64,000 nucleotides of DNA from positions 62,001-126,000 of the forward strand of contig VGXB01000001.1 of the NCBI GenBank assembly GCA_016873515.1. Direction: 5' to 3'. This document shows positions 1-10,638 of the stretch, one piece after another (positions within the stretch are counted from its first letter, which is position 1; every line of letters starts with the position of its first letter). The translations under genes and the position numbers were made by a program. The notes under the pieces were generated by a model. It did not search any database. It was not told the DNA's origin and was given only the letters and a program-made list of their open reading frames with translations. Source of the DNA: Nitrospira sp. Lineage in GTDB: Bacteria; Nitrospirota; Nitrospiria; Nitrospirales; Nitrospiraceae.

Positions 1-714
1 CCCCGTTACTGCGGGCTGTCGTGGCACGAGTTAAGAGGTCGGCCGGAACTTCTACTATGCGCGTTTTAAGCGGTTTTGCCATGACCCCGTTCTCTTTTCG
101 AGCGGGGCCTACGTTCTGCAACGCTTCGTCTACCATAGTCTCAGCTGTACATACGGGATCAGTGATGGCGGTTGAGAGGTGATGGAGGGCTTCGGTGGAT
201 CACACAGCGAAGGGGCGTTCTTTTTAAAAGCAGCGTTGAACGGTTGCCCCGCCGGTCTGGTTCGTCGTGTGGGAGATGCCGTTTATGGTTGGATTGGGAG
301 TGCCGGTCACAGTCCTAGTATCGAAGACAACGGCGTGGTCGGAGACATCAAAGCCAATCGACGCTGTGAACAAGAACCCCTGCTCGGCATTGCCACATGT
401 AATGAGGCCAAGGAGTGTGCTTCCGGCGTGGCACAGGAGGTCCAGGCCCATCGTCACGACATGCCTATCGCTATCGGGAAACGCCGAATCGAACCTGAGA
501 TCCGTCACTGGGCTATGTGAGTGAATGTAGGCGGCTCATAGCGACACATCCTAGCCACGGTAGAGCACCGACAGCGTGTGCGCTCTCCCGTGATTGATCC
601 ACGAGCTCTTCCCGTACCACTGCTTCGCAGCTCCTGGTCTTGTGCAAGCACCGGGTCGGAGTTTATCATGACGCCCGCAAACCATTGGATCCTCTTATAG
701 ATGGAGTACCGCGT
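1..714. other. No confident gene
   Basis: Short overlapping reading frames occur on both strands (about 94 to 113 codons near 179-524), but none has a recognisable domain, a good ribosome binding site or a convincing amino-acid composition. I see no tRNA or terminator. It may be a decayed gene or a long upstream region of fumC. Confidence 0.5.
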
Positions 715-2151
715 ATGAACAAAGATCAGAACAAGCCGTCAGCAGCGGCGCGAATCGAGCGGGATACGATGGGCGAATTGGCCGTTCCTGTCGAGGCGTA
801 TTATGGAGTGCAGACCGCACGCGCGATCGAGAACTTTCCCATTAGTCCGTTGCGGATGCCGCGCTCTGTAATTCGCGCGATGGGCATGATCAAGCGGGCG
901 GCCGCAACGGTCAACCATTCCTTGGGATTACTTGATCAGAAGTCGACCGAGGCGATTAAGCAGGCGGCGACCGAAGTGGTCGAGGGAAAGCTGGACGCCG
1001 AGTTCCCAGTGGATATTTTTCAGACCGGCTCCGGCACGTCCACAAACATGAACACCAATGAAGTGATTTCCAACCGAGCGACTGAGCTGATCGGCGGCGC
1101 GCGAGGCAGCAAGCTCGTGCATCCCAACGATCATGTGAATCTTGGCCAGTCGAGCAACGACGTGATTCCGACCGCCATTCATATTGCCGCGTCTGAAACG
1201 ATGCAACAACAATTATTACCGGCGCTGACTCGACTCCAGAAGGCATTGACCCGCAAGGCGAAGGAGTTTGACGCGATCGTCAAGATCGGACGGACCCATT
1301 TACAAGACGCCACGCCGGTGCGGCTGGGGCAAGAATTCGGCGGCTATGCCAGACAGATTGAGCTTGGCATTGAGCGGGTGCAGCGCGCGCAGGACGCCTT
1401 AAGCGAAGTGGCCCTCGGTGGCACCGCGGTTGGCACTGGGTTGAACTGTCATCCGCGATTCTCGAGAAACGTTATGGCCATCATTTCGAAAGAAACGGGC
1501 TGTGTCTTCAAGGAGGCCAAGAATCACTTCGAGGCGCAGTCGGCTCAGGATGCGCTCGTCGAAGCCAGTGGCGCAGTGCGCACCGTTGCCGTGAGTCTCA
1601 TGAAAATCGCCAACGACATCCGCTGGCTGGGTTCCGGCCCTCGCTGTGGACTTGGCGAAATCAATCTTCCGGAGACACAACCAGGCTCATCCATCATGCC
1701 GGGGAAAGTCAATCCGGTGATCGCCGAGTCTGTGACGATGGTCTGTGCGCAGGTCATTGGCAATGATGTGACGGTCACCGTGGGTGGACAGGCGGCGAAC
1801 TTTGAGCTGATCGTAATGATGCCGGTCATGGCCTACAACCTCCTCCAATCCGTCGAGCTTTTGACGGCTGCCGCCAACAATTTTGCTGCAAAATGCATTG
1901 CCGGCATTACGGCGAACGAAGAGCGATGCAAGAGTCTGATCGAACAGAGTCTTGCCATGTGCACAGCCTTGGCACCGGTAATCGGGTACGAAGCAGCGGC
2001 GAAACTGGCCAAGGATGCCTACCAATCCGGTAAGACGGTTCGGCAGGTAGCCAAGGAACAAAAAGTTCTGCCGGACAAAAAGCTCGCTGAACTACTCGAC
2101 CCCTGGCGCATGACGGAATCGGGCGGACCAGTCGGCAGCGCGGGGGGCTAA
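715..2151 (+). CDS. fumC: Class II fumarate hydratase
   Basis: Catalyses the reversible hydration of fumarate to L-malate in the cytoplasmic TCA cycle, as an iron-independent homotetramer. The protein is 478 residues, close to the family's usual 460-470. The superfamily signature GSSIMPGKVNP lies near residue 324 and carries the catalytic serine loop; the SGTSTNMNTNEV substrate-binding stretch and the GRTHLQDATPVRLGQEF region are also visible. The frame is open upstream to 640, but the ATG at 715 has a GGAG 8 bases before it and gives the normal length, so I chose it. Fumarase is certain from the motifs; members of the same superfamily (aspartase, argininosuccinate lyase) lack this combination. 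It appears monocistronic. Confidence 0.95.
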   Translation: MNKDQNKPSAAARIERDTMGELAVPVEAYYGVQTARAIENFPISPLRMPRSVIRAMGMIKRAAATVNHSLGLLDQKSTEAIKQAATEVVEGKLDAEFPVDIFQTGSGTSTNMNTNEVISNRATELIGGARGSKLVHPNDHVNLGQSSNDVIPTAIHIAASETMQQQLLPALTRLQKALTRKAKEFDAIVKIGRTHLQDATPVRLGQEFGGYARQIELGIERVQRAQDALSEVALGGTAVGTGLNCHPRFSRNVMAIISKETGCVFKEAKNHFEAQSAQDALVEASGAVRTVAVSLMKIANDIRWLGSGPRCGLGEINLPETQPGSSIMPGKVNPVIAESVTMVCAQVIGNDVTVTVGGQAANFELIVMMPVMAYNLLQSVELLTAAANNFAAKCIAGITANEERCKSLIEQSLAMCTALAPVIGYEAAAKLAKDAYQSGKTVRQVAKEQKVLPDKKLAELLDPWRMTESGGPVGSAGG

Positions 2152-2176
2152 CTAATTCGGAAGATAGTCACGCGTG

Positions 2177-2890
2177 ATGGATTCGGATAGCCACAGGTAT
2201 GTTGTCACGGTCAGTCTTCTTGCCTTGGTGGTAGCAGGCGCACTCTATGGTTGTACCGGAGCGGGACGCCAAGTGGCAGACAATGACATCCGTATGCACC
2301 CACTCACGACCGGTCTCCGAGGAGAGCCCTGTTGTGTATTGGCCAAAGGGGGGGCGCGGCAAATCGCGCTGGTGCGAGCAGCAGTAGGACTCGTTAGTCG
2401 GTCTCGAATTGAAGTTGAAGGGCAGCGCTATGTTGGTGACTGCTCAGGCTTTGTCCGAGGCGTGTATGCCGCCCAGCAAGTCGACGTATACGATGGACTG
2501 GGCGAGCTGGATGGCGGCAATGGAGTGGGGCGCATTTACACGCATGTTGTGGAACATGGCCGGATTCACTATGGTCCAATCGTGTATCCGGGTGATCTCA
2601 TCTTTTTCCACAGCACGTGGGACTTCAATCGCGACGGGTTGCACAACGATCCGCTGACACATGTTGGGATTGTGGAGACAGTCGAGCCTGACGGGACGGT
2701 GATCTTCGTAAGTTGGGTCTCAGCGGGGGTCGAGCGCTACCGAATGAATCTCAGACAGCCCGGTGTCCATAAAACCGCCGAGGGGCGTGTGCTCAACGAC
2801 TATATACGCCGGAAGGGATTCAGTGATCCAGAGTCCACCCGGTATCTGGGGGGGCAACTCTTCGCCGCCTTCGGCACACTTGTACGGTAA
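2177..2890 (+). CDS. NlpC/P60-like lipoprotein, putative peptidoglycan hydrolase
   Basis: A 237-residue protein with an N-terminal hydrophobic segment ending in ALYGC, a likely lipobox, so probably a lipoprotein. The rest resembles the NlpC/P60 cysteine peptidase fold: GDCSGFVRGVY would hold the nucleophilic cysteine, GDLIFFHS the following strand, and THVGIVETVEPDGTVIF the catalytic histidine. Such enzymes cut the peptide stems of peptidoglycan. A GTG directly before the ATG (2174) is an alternative start. It lies 25 bases after fumC and could be cotranscribed, but the functions are unrelated. Substrate unknown; the assignment rests on motif pattern only. Confidence 0.65.
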   Translation: MDSDSHRYVVTVSLLALVVAGALYGCTGAGRQVADNDIRMHPLTTGLRGEPCCVLAKGGARQIALVRAAVGLVSRSRIEVEGQRYVGDCSGFVRGVYAAQQVDVYDGLGELDGGNGVGRIYTHVVEHGRIHYGPIVYPGDLIFFHSTWDFNRDGLHNDPLTHVGIVETVEPDGTVIFVSWVSAGVERYRMNLRQPGVHKTAEGRVLNDYIRRKGFSDPESTRYLGGQLFAAFGTLVR

Positions 2891-2930
2891 TTGCGCTAGA
2901 CGGCGTATGCTTGCCCAGCCCCGGCCCACC

Positions 2931-3233
2931 CTACTTTTTCTGCGGCTCCAGCAGTTTGTCGCCTTTCTTGAAGACTCCGTAGATGGCTTGAGAGGGGCAG
3001 GCGTCTAAACAGAGGCGGCAGCTTTCAAGGCAGCGGGACGGGTCGAATTTGTACGGGGGGGTGGAGAGCCAGGCGCTGGTCGGACAAATCGGCACGCAGA
3101 TGGCTTGGTGGGTGCAACGGTCCGGATGCCGGACCAGGTGATCGCGAATGACCATCATGGGTTTGACTCCTTCGAAGAGACCTTGCGAGAAGATCTCAAG
3201 CATGTTCTTGTTGGGAAGGCTACTCACGTCCAC
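2931..3233 (-). CDS. 4Fe-4S ferredoxin-like protein
   Basis: A 100-residue protein with two cysteine groups. The second, CLESCRLCLDACP, has the spacing of a 4Fe-4S cluster motif; the first, CTHQAICVPICP, is a looser variant, so a two-cluster ferredoxin is likely but one site may be modified. It would carry electrons in the cytoplasm. The GTG start overlaps the end of the upstream gene by 10 bases; an ATG ten codons further in is an alternative. Last gene of a four-gene minus-strand set (4396 down to 2931) that includes a 2Fe-2S ferredoxin and another cysteine-pair protein, so a shared redox role is inferred. The electron partner is not identifiable. Confidence 0.75.
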   Translation of the reverse strand: MDVSSLPNKNMLEIFSQGLFEGVKPMMVIRDHLVRHPDRCTHQAICVPICPTSAWLSTPPYKFDPSRCLESCRLCLDACPSQAIYGVFKKGDKLLEPQKK

Positions 3234-3637
3234 TCTTTGACGAGCGCCTTCAGCCGATCTTTTAGCTCGGGGATTTGCTCCACATTATTGTGAATCGCGC
3301 CGAGGATCTTGTCTAACCGGGCTGCGCGTAAGGCCGTTTTATCCTGTGCTGTCAGCCGGTCGTATTCTTGGTACGCCTCGCGATGTGGCGGTTCAAGATA
3401 TTGTCTGGCGTCTATCAGGGCCTGGCCGAGTTCCCATGCTTCCGGGGCCAGTGGCGGGACGACGACATACGATCCGTCGGTGAATGTCACGACGGCGGCA
3501 CCTTGTTTACCAGTGAGAGGGGTGATGGCCTCGACGGTTTTCCCCTGGCAGGCCCGCCATTCCGGCAGCAGTCCAGGAAACCGTTTTGCAAAGGCCACTT
3601 TTTCCAGGTTGGCCTTCCATTTATCTTCGGTCGGCAT
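3224..3637 (-). CDS. Hypothetical protein in redox mini-operon
   Basis: A 137-residue soluble protein with no signal peptide or membrane segment. The middle (about residues 35-60) has a strand-rich pattern ending in TFTDGSYVVVPPLAPE; the C-terminal half is helical and charged. I do not recognise a family. It sits 22 bases after the 2Fe-2S ferredoxin gene and overlaps the 4Fe-4S ferredoxin start by 10 bases, so translational coupling and a role linked to those ferredoxins are likely. It has a single cysteine, so it does not look like a cluster-binding protein itself. Confidence 0.7.
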   Translation of the reverse strand: MPTEDKWKANLEKVAFAKRFPGLLPEWRACQGKTVEAITPLTGKQGAAVVTFTDGSYVVVPPLAPEAWELGQALIDARQYLEPPHREAYQEYDRLTAQDKTALRAARLDKILGAIHNNVEQIPELKDRLKALVKEWT

Positions 3638-3659
3638 AGGAATGTGTCGGCCTGGGGCC

Positions 3660-4013
3660 TTACGCTTTCTTAAGAGGACACAACGTGTCCGGTGTCGGAT
3701 GGTCCGGCATCAGTAGCCGGGTGACGACCTCACCGTGTACGATATGCCGCTCCATGATCTCTGTCACGTCCGCTTCCGTGCCGACCCAGTACCAGACCCC
3801 TTCCGGGTAGATCACGACGCTGGGTCCCATCTCGCAGTGGTCTAAGCAGCCGGCCTTGTTTGCGCGCACAACCCCTTTGAGATTCAGCCGTGTGGCTTCA
3901 CTTTTAAAGTGAGCATGGAGTTTCTCGGAGCCCAGGTTTGCACAGCTTCCGCGAGGGTCATCGTTCGGCCGCTGATTGATACAGACGAATATATGGCGCT
4001 GAAATGGTGGCAT
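3660..4013 (-). CDS. Thioredoxin-like 2Fe-2S ferredoxin
   Basis: A 117-residue protein of the thioredoxin-fold 2Fe-2S ferredoxin type (the fold also found in the NuoE/HoxE subunit). It opens with HIFVCINQRPNDDPRGSC and later has KAGCLDHCEMGPSVVIYPEG; four cysteines in these two segments are the expected cluster ligands. The family transfers electrons in the cytoplasm, with partners often unknown. The gene lies between a cysteine-pair protein (5 bases upstream) and a hypothetical gene (22 bases downstream), all on the minus strand, consistent with one transcript. Confidence 0.85.
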   Translation of the reverse strand: MPPFQRHIFVCINQRPNDDPRGSCANLGSEKLHAHFKSEATRLNLKGVVRANKAGCLDHCEMGPSVVIYPEGVWYWVGTEADVTEIMERHIVHGEVVTRLLMPDHPTPDTLCPLKKA

Positions 4014-4018
4014 GAGGG

Positions 4019-4396
4019 CTAGACTGGCATGGTGGCGGTCGTGAGCCGTTCCATCAGTAGCCGGACGGCCGGGCCGTCCAGCAATGGCGACGGGCCCTGT
4101 CCGGCTCCCAAGATGGTGATGATTTCCTGGAGCCGCACCGACGCGCGGAGAAATTCGTCGCTCTTGGCCAGTTCCGAACCCTGTCCGGCACTCAATTTGT
4201 CGTATTCGGTTCGAATATCTCGGAAATCACGCTGCAGATTCTTGTGCATCGAACAGGCGGCACAATACCATTTGGGGTTTTGATCAGACGAGGGAGACAG
4301 GCGATCGTAGGGACGGCCGAAGAAATCTTTCCCCAACGAAAACTTCATGAGCGGGCTGCCTGACACACCACAGCCCTGACAAGTTCCCGTGTCCAT
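4019..4396 (-). CDS. Hypothetical protein with CxxC pairs
   Basis: The frame is open to 4603, but the ATG at 4396 has a GGAGGG about 5 bases upstream and starts just before the first conserved-looking motif, so I use it (125 residues). Near the N-terminus are CQGC and, about 40 residues later, CAAC; the four cysteines could bind zinc or an iron-sulfur cluster. The C-terminal half is helical. I do not recognise the family. It is the first gene of the minus-strand redox set and is separated from the 2Fe-2S ferredoxin by only 5 bases, so it probably works with it. Confidence 0.7.
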   Translation of the reverse strand: MDTGTCQGCGVSGSPLMKFSLGKDFFGRPYDRLSPSSDQNPKWYCAACSMHKNLQRDFRDIRTEYDKLSAGQGSELAKSDEFLRASVRLQEIITILGAGQGPSPLLDGPAVRLLMERLTTATMPV

Positions 4397-5440
4397 GCTG
4401 CCCTCCGGTAGGATTTTTCGTATCGCTGCGCGCGGAGGCCATCTTACACCAGAGGATTTTGACGTGTCTAGCGGCCGATCGTGGTCTGGTATAGTTTTGC
4501 CCTGATGATGGAAGGACGGAGCAGCAGAGGTCTCGCCGCCGGTGTCGGAATGTGTGGCAGGACCGTCTTCATGGTCCCACAGGGCCATGCAGGTCTCTGG
4601 CACTGCATTCAGGCGGACGGAACCATTCTTTTCAACGATGATGGAGGACCTGGATGCCGTGAAAGGGGCGCGTTAGCCGCGAGTCAGTCGACCCTGGCCC
4701 CTAACCCGGATGGTCTGGCTAATCTCCAACGAGAGTGTTTGTCAGACAAGCCGCGTTCGTTACCGAATGTGACAGCAGGGGGCGCGTTGTCTTCCCGTTC
4801 TTTTTCACCGGCGTCACGGGTAGCTCCCGCCGCCAGGTATCGTGATAGGGTTCCGGAGATGTGGACCAAAGGCTGGAATATCCCGAATAAAGGTGATATT
4901 CAGCTGTTGCAGCTAGGCGTGAGAGATGGGCCGGTTGGCACGGGGCCGTCCATCACAACGGCGCATCATTTCCTGGAGCAAACCAAGCATGCCTGGAATG
5001 TGGCGGTACTGGCGGCTGCCAAGGCCGTGCCGGATGAGCTCCGCTTTCTTCATGTGGCGTTGACGATGCCGCCTGGTGCTGGGATTATTTCACAGTGAAC
5101 CACCCAGCGATGGGGCGAGCGCATGCGCAACCTGGGCAGGGGCGGTCACGTCGGCGATCTGGGACGATGCGCGAGGGCAGGAGGTGTCTTTTTCTGGAAC
5201 AATCGATACGAGTCGTGGTGTCGGCCCTGTGGGAGAGTGAGAGCATAAGATCAAGGGGTGTGGCCTCTTATCGCAATCTCATGAGGTACTCGTGCCGGCA
5301 GGGCAGCGAACGTTTGCGATCACCAAGAAAAAAATGGCCCGATCGATCACGGTGCCCGAGGTGTCAACGTTGAGCGAGGCCGGTGAAATCGTCACAGGCC
5401 AGTCGCTGAGATCAGCTTCAATCGACTTCATAGGTGTTCA
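4397..5440. other. About 1 kb without a confident gene
   Basis: A plus-strand frame of 205 codons (4481-5098) and a shorter one (5095-5373) exist, but neither shows a known domain, signal or good ribosome binding site. A frame ending at the TGA just after 5440, readable from about 5274, has coding-like composition (a stretch such as ARSITVPEVSTLSEAGEI) without a start; it may be the 3' remnant of a lost gene. The region would contain the promoter for the minus-strand redox set and for ald. Confidence 0.4.
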
Positions 5441-6544
5441 ATGATTATCGGTGTGCCAAAAGAAATCAAAGACCATGAGTATCGTGTGAGCCTCACCCCT
5501 GACGGAGCAGCCGCGTTGCGCCAGGCCGGCCATGAGGTCTGGGTCGAGTCATCCGCCGGGCTTGGAAGCGGGTTTGCCGACGACGAATACGGTCAGGCTG
5601 GGGCTGCGATTACCGTATCGAAAGAAGAGGTGTTTCAACGGGCTGATCTGATTGTGAAGGTCAAGGAACCATTGCTTGCAGAGTGCCCGCTGTTTCGGCC
5701 GGGCCAGGTCCTGTTTACCTATCTCCATTTGGCGGCATGTCCGGAGTTGACCACGACCTTACTGGAGAAAAGGGTCACGGCGATTGCGTATGAAACGACG
5801 ATGGCCCAGGACGGCGGCTTGCCGATGTTGAAGCCGATGAGCGAAATCGCTGGGCGGATGTCGATGCAGGTTGGCGCGCAGTACTTGGAGAAAATTCACG
5901 GCGGCCGGGGTGTGTTGTTGGCGGGGGTTCCCGGTGTGACGCCGGGCCACGTTGTCATCCTCGGCGCCGGTGTGGTGGGGACTTCGGCCCTGCGCATCGC
6001 TGTGGGCATGGGCGCGCAGGTGACGGTTCTCAACCTTGACGTCGAGCGGCTCCGCTATTTGGATACCCTCTATGGCGGCCGGATTGTCACGCGCGCCGCC
6101 AGTGCCGCTGCGATTGAACACACGGTCTGTGGCGCGGATCTTGTGATCGGGGCCGTATTGGTTCCTGGCGCAACAGCCCCGAAGTTAGTGTCGCGTGCTG
6201 TCGTCGCTCGGATGAAGCCTGGGGCCGTGGTCGTCGATGTGTCTGTGGATCAAGGGGGGTGTTTCGAGACGACGAAGCCGACGACGCATTCCGATCCGGT
6301 GTACACGGTGGACGGAGTCCTGCATTACTGCGTGGCCAATATGCCAGGTATCGTGCCGCGTACGTCGACGTTTGCATTGACGAACGCAACCCTGCCATAC
6401 CTGCTTCGGCTTGCATCCGAGGGCGTTGATCGGGCGATCCGTGCCGATGCCGGATTGGCAAACGGCGTCAACCTTAGGGACGGCCAGGTGACCTGTCAGG
6501 GGGTGGCGCAAGCCCATGGGTTGCGTTTTACCCCGCTCTTGTAA
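5441..6544 (+). CDS. ald: Alanine dehydrogenase
   Basis: NAD-dependent interconversion of L-alanine with pyruvate and ammonia, in the cytoplasm. The 367-residue length fits the family. The N-terminus [20 protein letters not shown] is the typical AlaDH/PNT signature including the substrate-binding arginine and the lysine/histidine region ([17 protein letters not shown]). The Rossmann motif [20 protein letters not shown] lies near residue 170, and [12 protein letters not shown] near residue 300 is conserved. In an autotroph it may serve ammonia assimilation or alanine turnover. Followed directly by a tRNA gene; no obvious operon partner. Confidence 0.95.
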   Translation: MIIGVPKEIKDHEYRVSLTPDGAAALRQAGHEVWVESSAGLGSGFADDEYGQAGAAITVSKEEVFQRADLIVKVKEPLLAECPLFRPGQVLFTYLHLAACPELTTTLLEKRVTAIAYETTMAQDGGLPMLKPMSEIAGRMSMQVGAQYLEKIHGGRGVLLAGVPGVTPGHVVILGAGVVGTSALRIAVGMGAQVTVLNLDVERLRYLDTLYGGRIVTRAASAAAIEHTVCGADLVIGAVLVPGATAPKLVSRAVVARMKPGAVVVDVSVDQGGCFETTKPTTHSDPVYTVDGVLHYCVANMPGIVPRTSTFALTNATLPYLLRLASEGVDRAIRADAGLANGVNLRDGQVTCQGVAQAHGLRFTPLL

Positions 6545-6583
6545 GACAATCCAAATCCCGCGGTTTGTTTCTCACGCTCTCGT

Positions 6584-7558
<975 letters not shown>

Positions 7559-8585
7559 ATGTCTGTGACTTGGCAGGTTTCTGGTTTTCCGGTTTGCTAC
7601 TCGAGCAGCGTAAAGGAGGACCCCTTTCGAATGGGGCGATCACAAGAGGGATCGCTAGCGGTGAGCGATGTACGGCGGCGAACCGTTGACGATCATGCAG
7701 AGGCCGTTGTCGGAGGTATTTCCGATCGTGTCGAAAAGGAATCTGGCCGTTCTGAGGGGCTAGATACGCTGAAAAGGTATCATCGGGACGTCTGCCGAGC
7801 CACATGGCTCACGGTCAAGCAAAAGCAGCACTTCGGTAAGCGGGTGATGGCCGGCGACGAGCAGACGCGCCAGTCGATGATTGCATCCACTCTGCGCCGT
7901 GTCATCAGTATCGGTAACCGAGACATGCATCGGGGGTCTCTCGTTTCCGATATCGCCGAAGAAGCCAATCTGGGGCGCATCAAGGCTGTTGAGAAATGCA
8001 ACTATAAGCGGGGATGCTGGGTCAGTGCCTACGCATTCGGGTGGATCCGGCAGTCCATCGAGCGGGGTCTCATCAATCAAGGGACACTGGTTTGCTTGCC
8101 TGTGCATGCGGTGGAACGGGTGACGTGCGACATTTGGTAGGGTCGCCCAGCTGATGCAGAAACTCGAGCACGAGTCAATGGCGCAAGCAGTGGCCGTGAA
8201 GATGAAGACCTCGGAAGAGGAAGTCTTGGACATCCAACATCGAGTGCGGACGTCCTGTTCACGCGACAGTTTCATCAACGATTGGACGGATACATTGCTC
8301 CGTGACGTGCGCGAGGATGCTGCCGATCTGCTGCCTGACAAGACGATCAATGAGGGGGGGCGTCGGACTGACCTGATTGCCTGGGTCAAAGAGTTGTCTG
8401 AGAAAGTGCAATCTGGTAGTGTGGCGCGGGTTGGGCTCAAGGGCGACGAGGCAAAGGCGCTGGTAGACTTCAGCCGGGAGAGGGGAGTGACCCGCGAGCA
8501 GGTCCGGCAGAGCGAGATGCCGGCGTTGGTTCGGCTCCGCAACACCATCGAGCGGAAAATCATGACCCAGAAAGATTTGCGCTAA
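7559..8585 (+). pseudogene. Frameshifted sigma-70 family sigma factor (RpoD/RpoS-like)
   Basis: Two frames together resemble one group 1/2 sigma factor. The first (7559-8140) holds an eroded region 2: IASTLRRVISIGNRDMHRGS, EEANLGRIKAVEKC, AFGWIRQSIERGLINQG and LPVHAVERV follow the order of regions 2.1-2.4 and early region 3. It stops at 8140, while the next frame (shifted by +1, continuous from about 8124) continues with VAQLMQKLEHE, then a region 3 like stretch and an eroded region 4 (GVTREQVRQSE followed by ALVRLRNTIERKI). Usual residues are replaced throughout (VRQSE for VRQIE, loss of the ERE and TLE positions), so both missense decay and a frameshift are present. The start is unclear. 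A programmed frameshift in a divergent factor is possible but less likely. Confidence 0.75.
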
Positions 8586-8589
8586 CTCC

Positions 8590-9114
8590 GTGGCCGCCAT
8601 CGACTACCGCGCATTGATCCGCGAAGTCCCGGACTTTCCCAAGCCCGGCATCTTGTTCTATGACATTACAACACTCTTGAAGAACGCCGAGGCAGTCCGA
8701 AGTCTGGCCGACGACTTGGTGGGCCGGTACCATACGCAGCGGATCGCGAAAGTCGTGGGGATCGAATCCCGTGGCTTCATCTTCGCCGGAATTTTATCGG
8801 CACGCCTTGGTGCCGGGTTTGTTCCCGTTCGTAAACCAGGAAAACTTCCCGCCGATTGTTTGGAAGTGCGATACAGTTTGGAGTACGGCTCAAATGCCCT
8901 GGCCATCCATCGCGATGCGATTGGCAGAGATGAGCGGGTGCTGATTGTAGATGATCTCTTAGCCACGGGGGGCACCGCGGAAGCCACGGTCCATCTTGTT
9001 CGCCAACTCGGCGGGCACATCGTCGGTCTCGATTTTCTTGTAGAGCTGAAGAGCCTGAACGGCCGTGATAAGCTGGCCGGCTATCCGGTGCACTCCACCA
9101 TTCTCTATCCCTAG
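8590..9114 (+). CDS. apt: Adenine phosphoribosyltransferase
   Basis: Salvages adenine with PRPP to AMP and pyrophosphate in the cytoplasm. The 174-residue protein has the usual N-terminus ([20 protein letters not shown]), the [20 protein letters not shown] segment and the PRPP-binding motif [16 protein letters not shown] at about residues 118-133. The start is GTG; the frame is closed shortly upstream and the N-terminus matches the family length. It lies 4 bases after the end of the broken sigma-factor frame, so it may once have been cotranscribed with it. Confidence 0.95.
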   Translation: MAAIDYRALIREVPDFPKPGILFYDITTLLKNAEAVRSLADDLVGRYHTQRIAKVVGIESRGFIFAGILSARLGAGFVPVRKPGKLPADCLEVRYSLEYGSNALAIHRDAIGRDERVLIVDDLLATGGTAEATVHLVRQLGGHIVGLDFLVELKSLNGRDKLAGYPVHSTILYP

Positions 9115-9203
9115 TCCGTCGCCTCTTGTCAAGCAGGAGATGGCGTGCTATAGATGCCGAACTTTTCCCCCGGCGCAAGCGTGCATAAGAGGTCAGAATC
9201 CTT

Positions 9204-9761
9204 ATGGCGACGAAGTCGCTCACAAAGAACAAACCCGTGAGCACGTCAAAGCCCGCGCGTGTCCGTCCTAAGGCGGCTGCCCCCGCTGCTCGTGCACTCC
9301 CTGTACAACCGGCCGCCCCCGCCGTGGCGGTGAAACCGATTCGATCCAAGGAAACAGCCAAAGAGCGCGAGGCACGAGAGCGCCGGCAAGCGGCGCTCCA
9401 AAAGATGCTCGTGAGCAAACGGCAGGAAATCATCAAGGAAATTGAGGAGAGCTTAGGGCAGTCGCTGACAACGGATCAGCAGCGGAGACTGGAGTCGGCG
9501 CGTGATGTCGGCGATCAGGCCTTGATGGATCTTGACCGCGAGCTCGGCATCTCGCTGATGGAGATGCGCAACCGCCGCCGGAAGTTGATCGATGAAGCAT
9601 TGAGGCGGCTGCGTGAAGGTACCTACGGGATCTGTGCCGAATGTGGTGTTGAGATCAGTGAAAAACGCCTGCAAATTGTTCCCTTTGCTAAGCTGTGTGT
9701 CGTGTGCCAATCGAAAGAAGAGTTACTCGAGAAAATCGAGAAGGAAGAAGCTCGCGATTAA
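9204..9761 (+). CDS. DksA/TraR family zinc-finger protein
   Basis: A 185-residue protein with a basic Ala/Pro/Lys-rich N-terminal extension (about 1-50), a long helical coiled-coil segment (about 60-135) and a C-terminal C4 zinc finger: C144, C147, C165 and C168. The segment RRLREGTYGICAECG is the classic start of the finger. DksA proteins bind in the RNA polymerase secondary channel and, with ppGpp, tune transcription; other members of the family act differently, and the aspartates of the coiled-coil tip are not clear here. The long extension is unusual for DksA. Confidence 0.85.
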   Translation: MATKSLTKNKPVSTSKPARVRPKAAAPAARALPVQPAAPAVAVKPIRSKETAKEREARERRQAALQKMLVSKRQEIIKEIEESLGQSLTTDQQRRLESARDVGDQALMDLDRELGISLMEMRNRRRKLIDEALRRLREGTYGICAECGVEISEKRLQIVPFAKLCVVCQSKEELLEKIEKEEARD

Positions 9762-9887
9762 GTCCTACTGGGATTCCACGCGGTATTTGCCCGACGCACG
9801 CATCCATCCTGCATCGCAACGAATCGATCAGCCGAGTCGCTGGCTCTTCAATCAGTTGAAGACGAACCACTCTGTGGTGGGATTATC

Positions 9888-10586
9888 ATGAGCAGCGGGG
9901 TGTCGCAATCAGCGGTCGTATTGGCCAGCGGGGGACTGGATTCGACGGTTGCCGCCGCGGTGGCTCAACGAGACGGATATGATGTATATCTCCTGACTGT
10001 GGCCTATGGCCAGCGGCACGCGATAGAAGTGGAGCGGGCCGGCCAGATTGGGATCGCGCTGGGTGCTCGGCGGCATCTGATTATTACTGCGGATTTACAG
10101 GCCATCGGGGGGTCGGCACTCACCGGCGATTTTCCCGTCCCCAAGAATCGATCGAACGGGGATCGGCAATCGGGGATACCCATTACCTATGTTCCAGGGA
10201 GAAATCTGATTTTTCTGTCTCTGGCCTCGGCGTATGCGGAAGTGCTGCGCGCAGCGGTCATCTATTTCGGTGCGAATGTGCAGGATTATTCCGGTTATCC
10301 GGACTGCAGCTTAGCATTTATCCGGGCCGCCGAGGCCGCGGTTCGGATCGGGACGAAGGCAGGGGTCGAGGGGCGAGCGATCGAGGTACGGGCGCCGCTG
10401 CTGAATATGACCAAAGCCGCGATCATCAGGCTTGGCACGACGCTGAATGTCCCATTTCACCTCACGCACAGTTGTTACGATCCCATTGGTTCGCTGGCTT
10501 GTGGACAATGCGACAGTTGCCTGATTCGAAAGCGAGGATTTCTTGAGGCGGGAGTTGTAGATCCTGTCCCCTATGCGGTACGCTAA
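9888..10586 (+). CDS. queC: 7-cyano-7-deazaguanine synthase
   Basis: Converts 7-carboxy-7-deazaguanine to preQ0 using ATP and ammonia, in queuosine biosynthesis. The 232-residue protein has the PP-loop SGGLDST near residues 14-20, TYVPGRNLIFLSLASAYAE in the middle, and the C-terminal zinc-binding segment CYDPIGSLACGQCDSCLIRK. Start ATG at 9888. The other queuosine genes are not in this window. Confidence 0.95.
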   Translation: MSSGVSQSAVVLASGGLDSTVAAAVAQRDGYDVYLLTVAYGQRHAIEVERAGQIGIALGARRHLIITADLQAIGGSALTGDFPVPKNRSNGDRQSGIPITYVPGRNLIFLSLASAYAEVLRAAVIYFGANVQDYSGYPDCSLAFIRAAEAAVRIGTKAGVEGRAIEVRAPLLNMTKAAIIRLGTTLNVPFHLTHSCYDPIGSLACGQCDSCLIRKRGFLEAGVVDPVPYAVR

Positions 10587-10638
10587 GACAGTAGGCGAGG
10601 CTTTTCGTTGAAACAACTCAGCTGAACAGGATGCACCC

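Noticed and set aside
4481-5098. 205-codon plus-strand frame
   Set aside because: No recognisable domain, no good ribosome binding site, and a Ser/Arg/Gly-rich composition typical of random high-GC frames.
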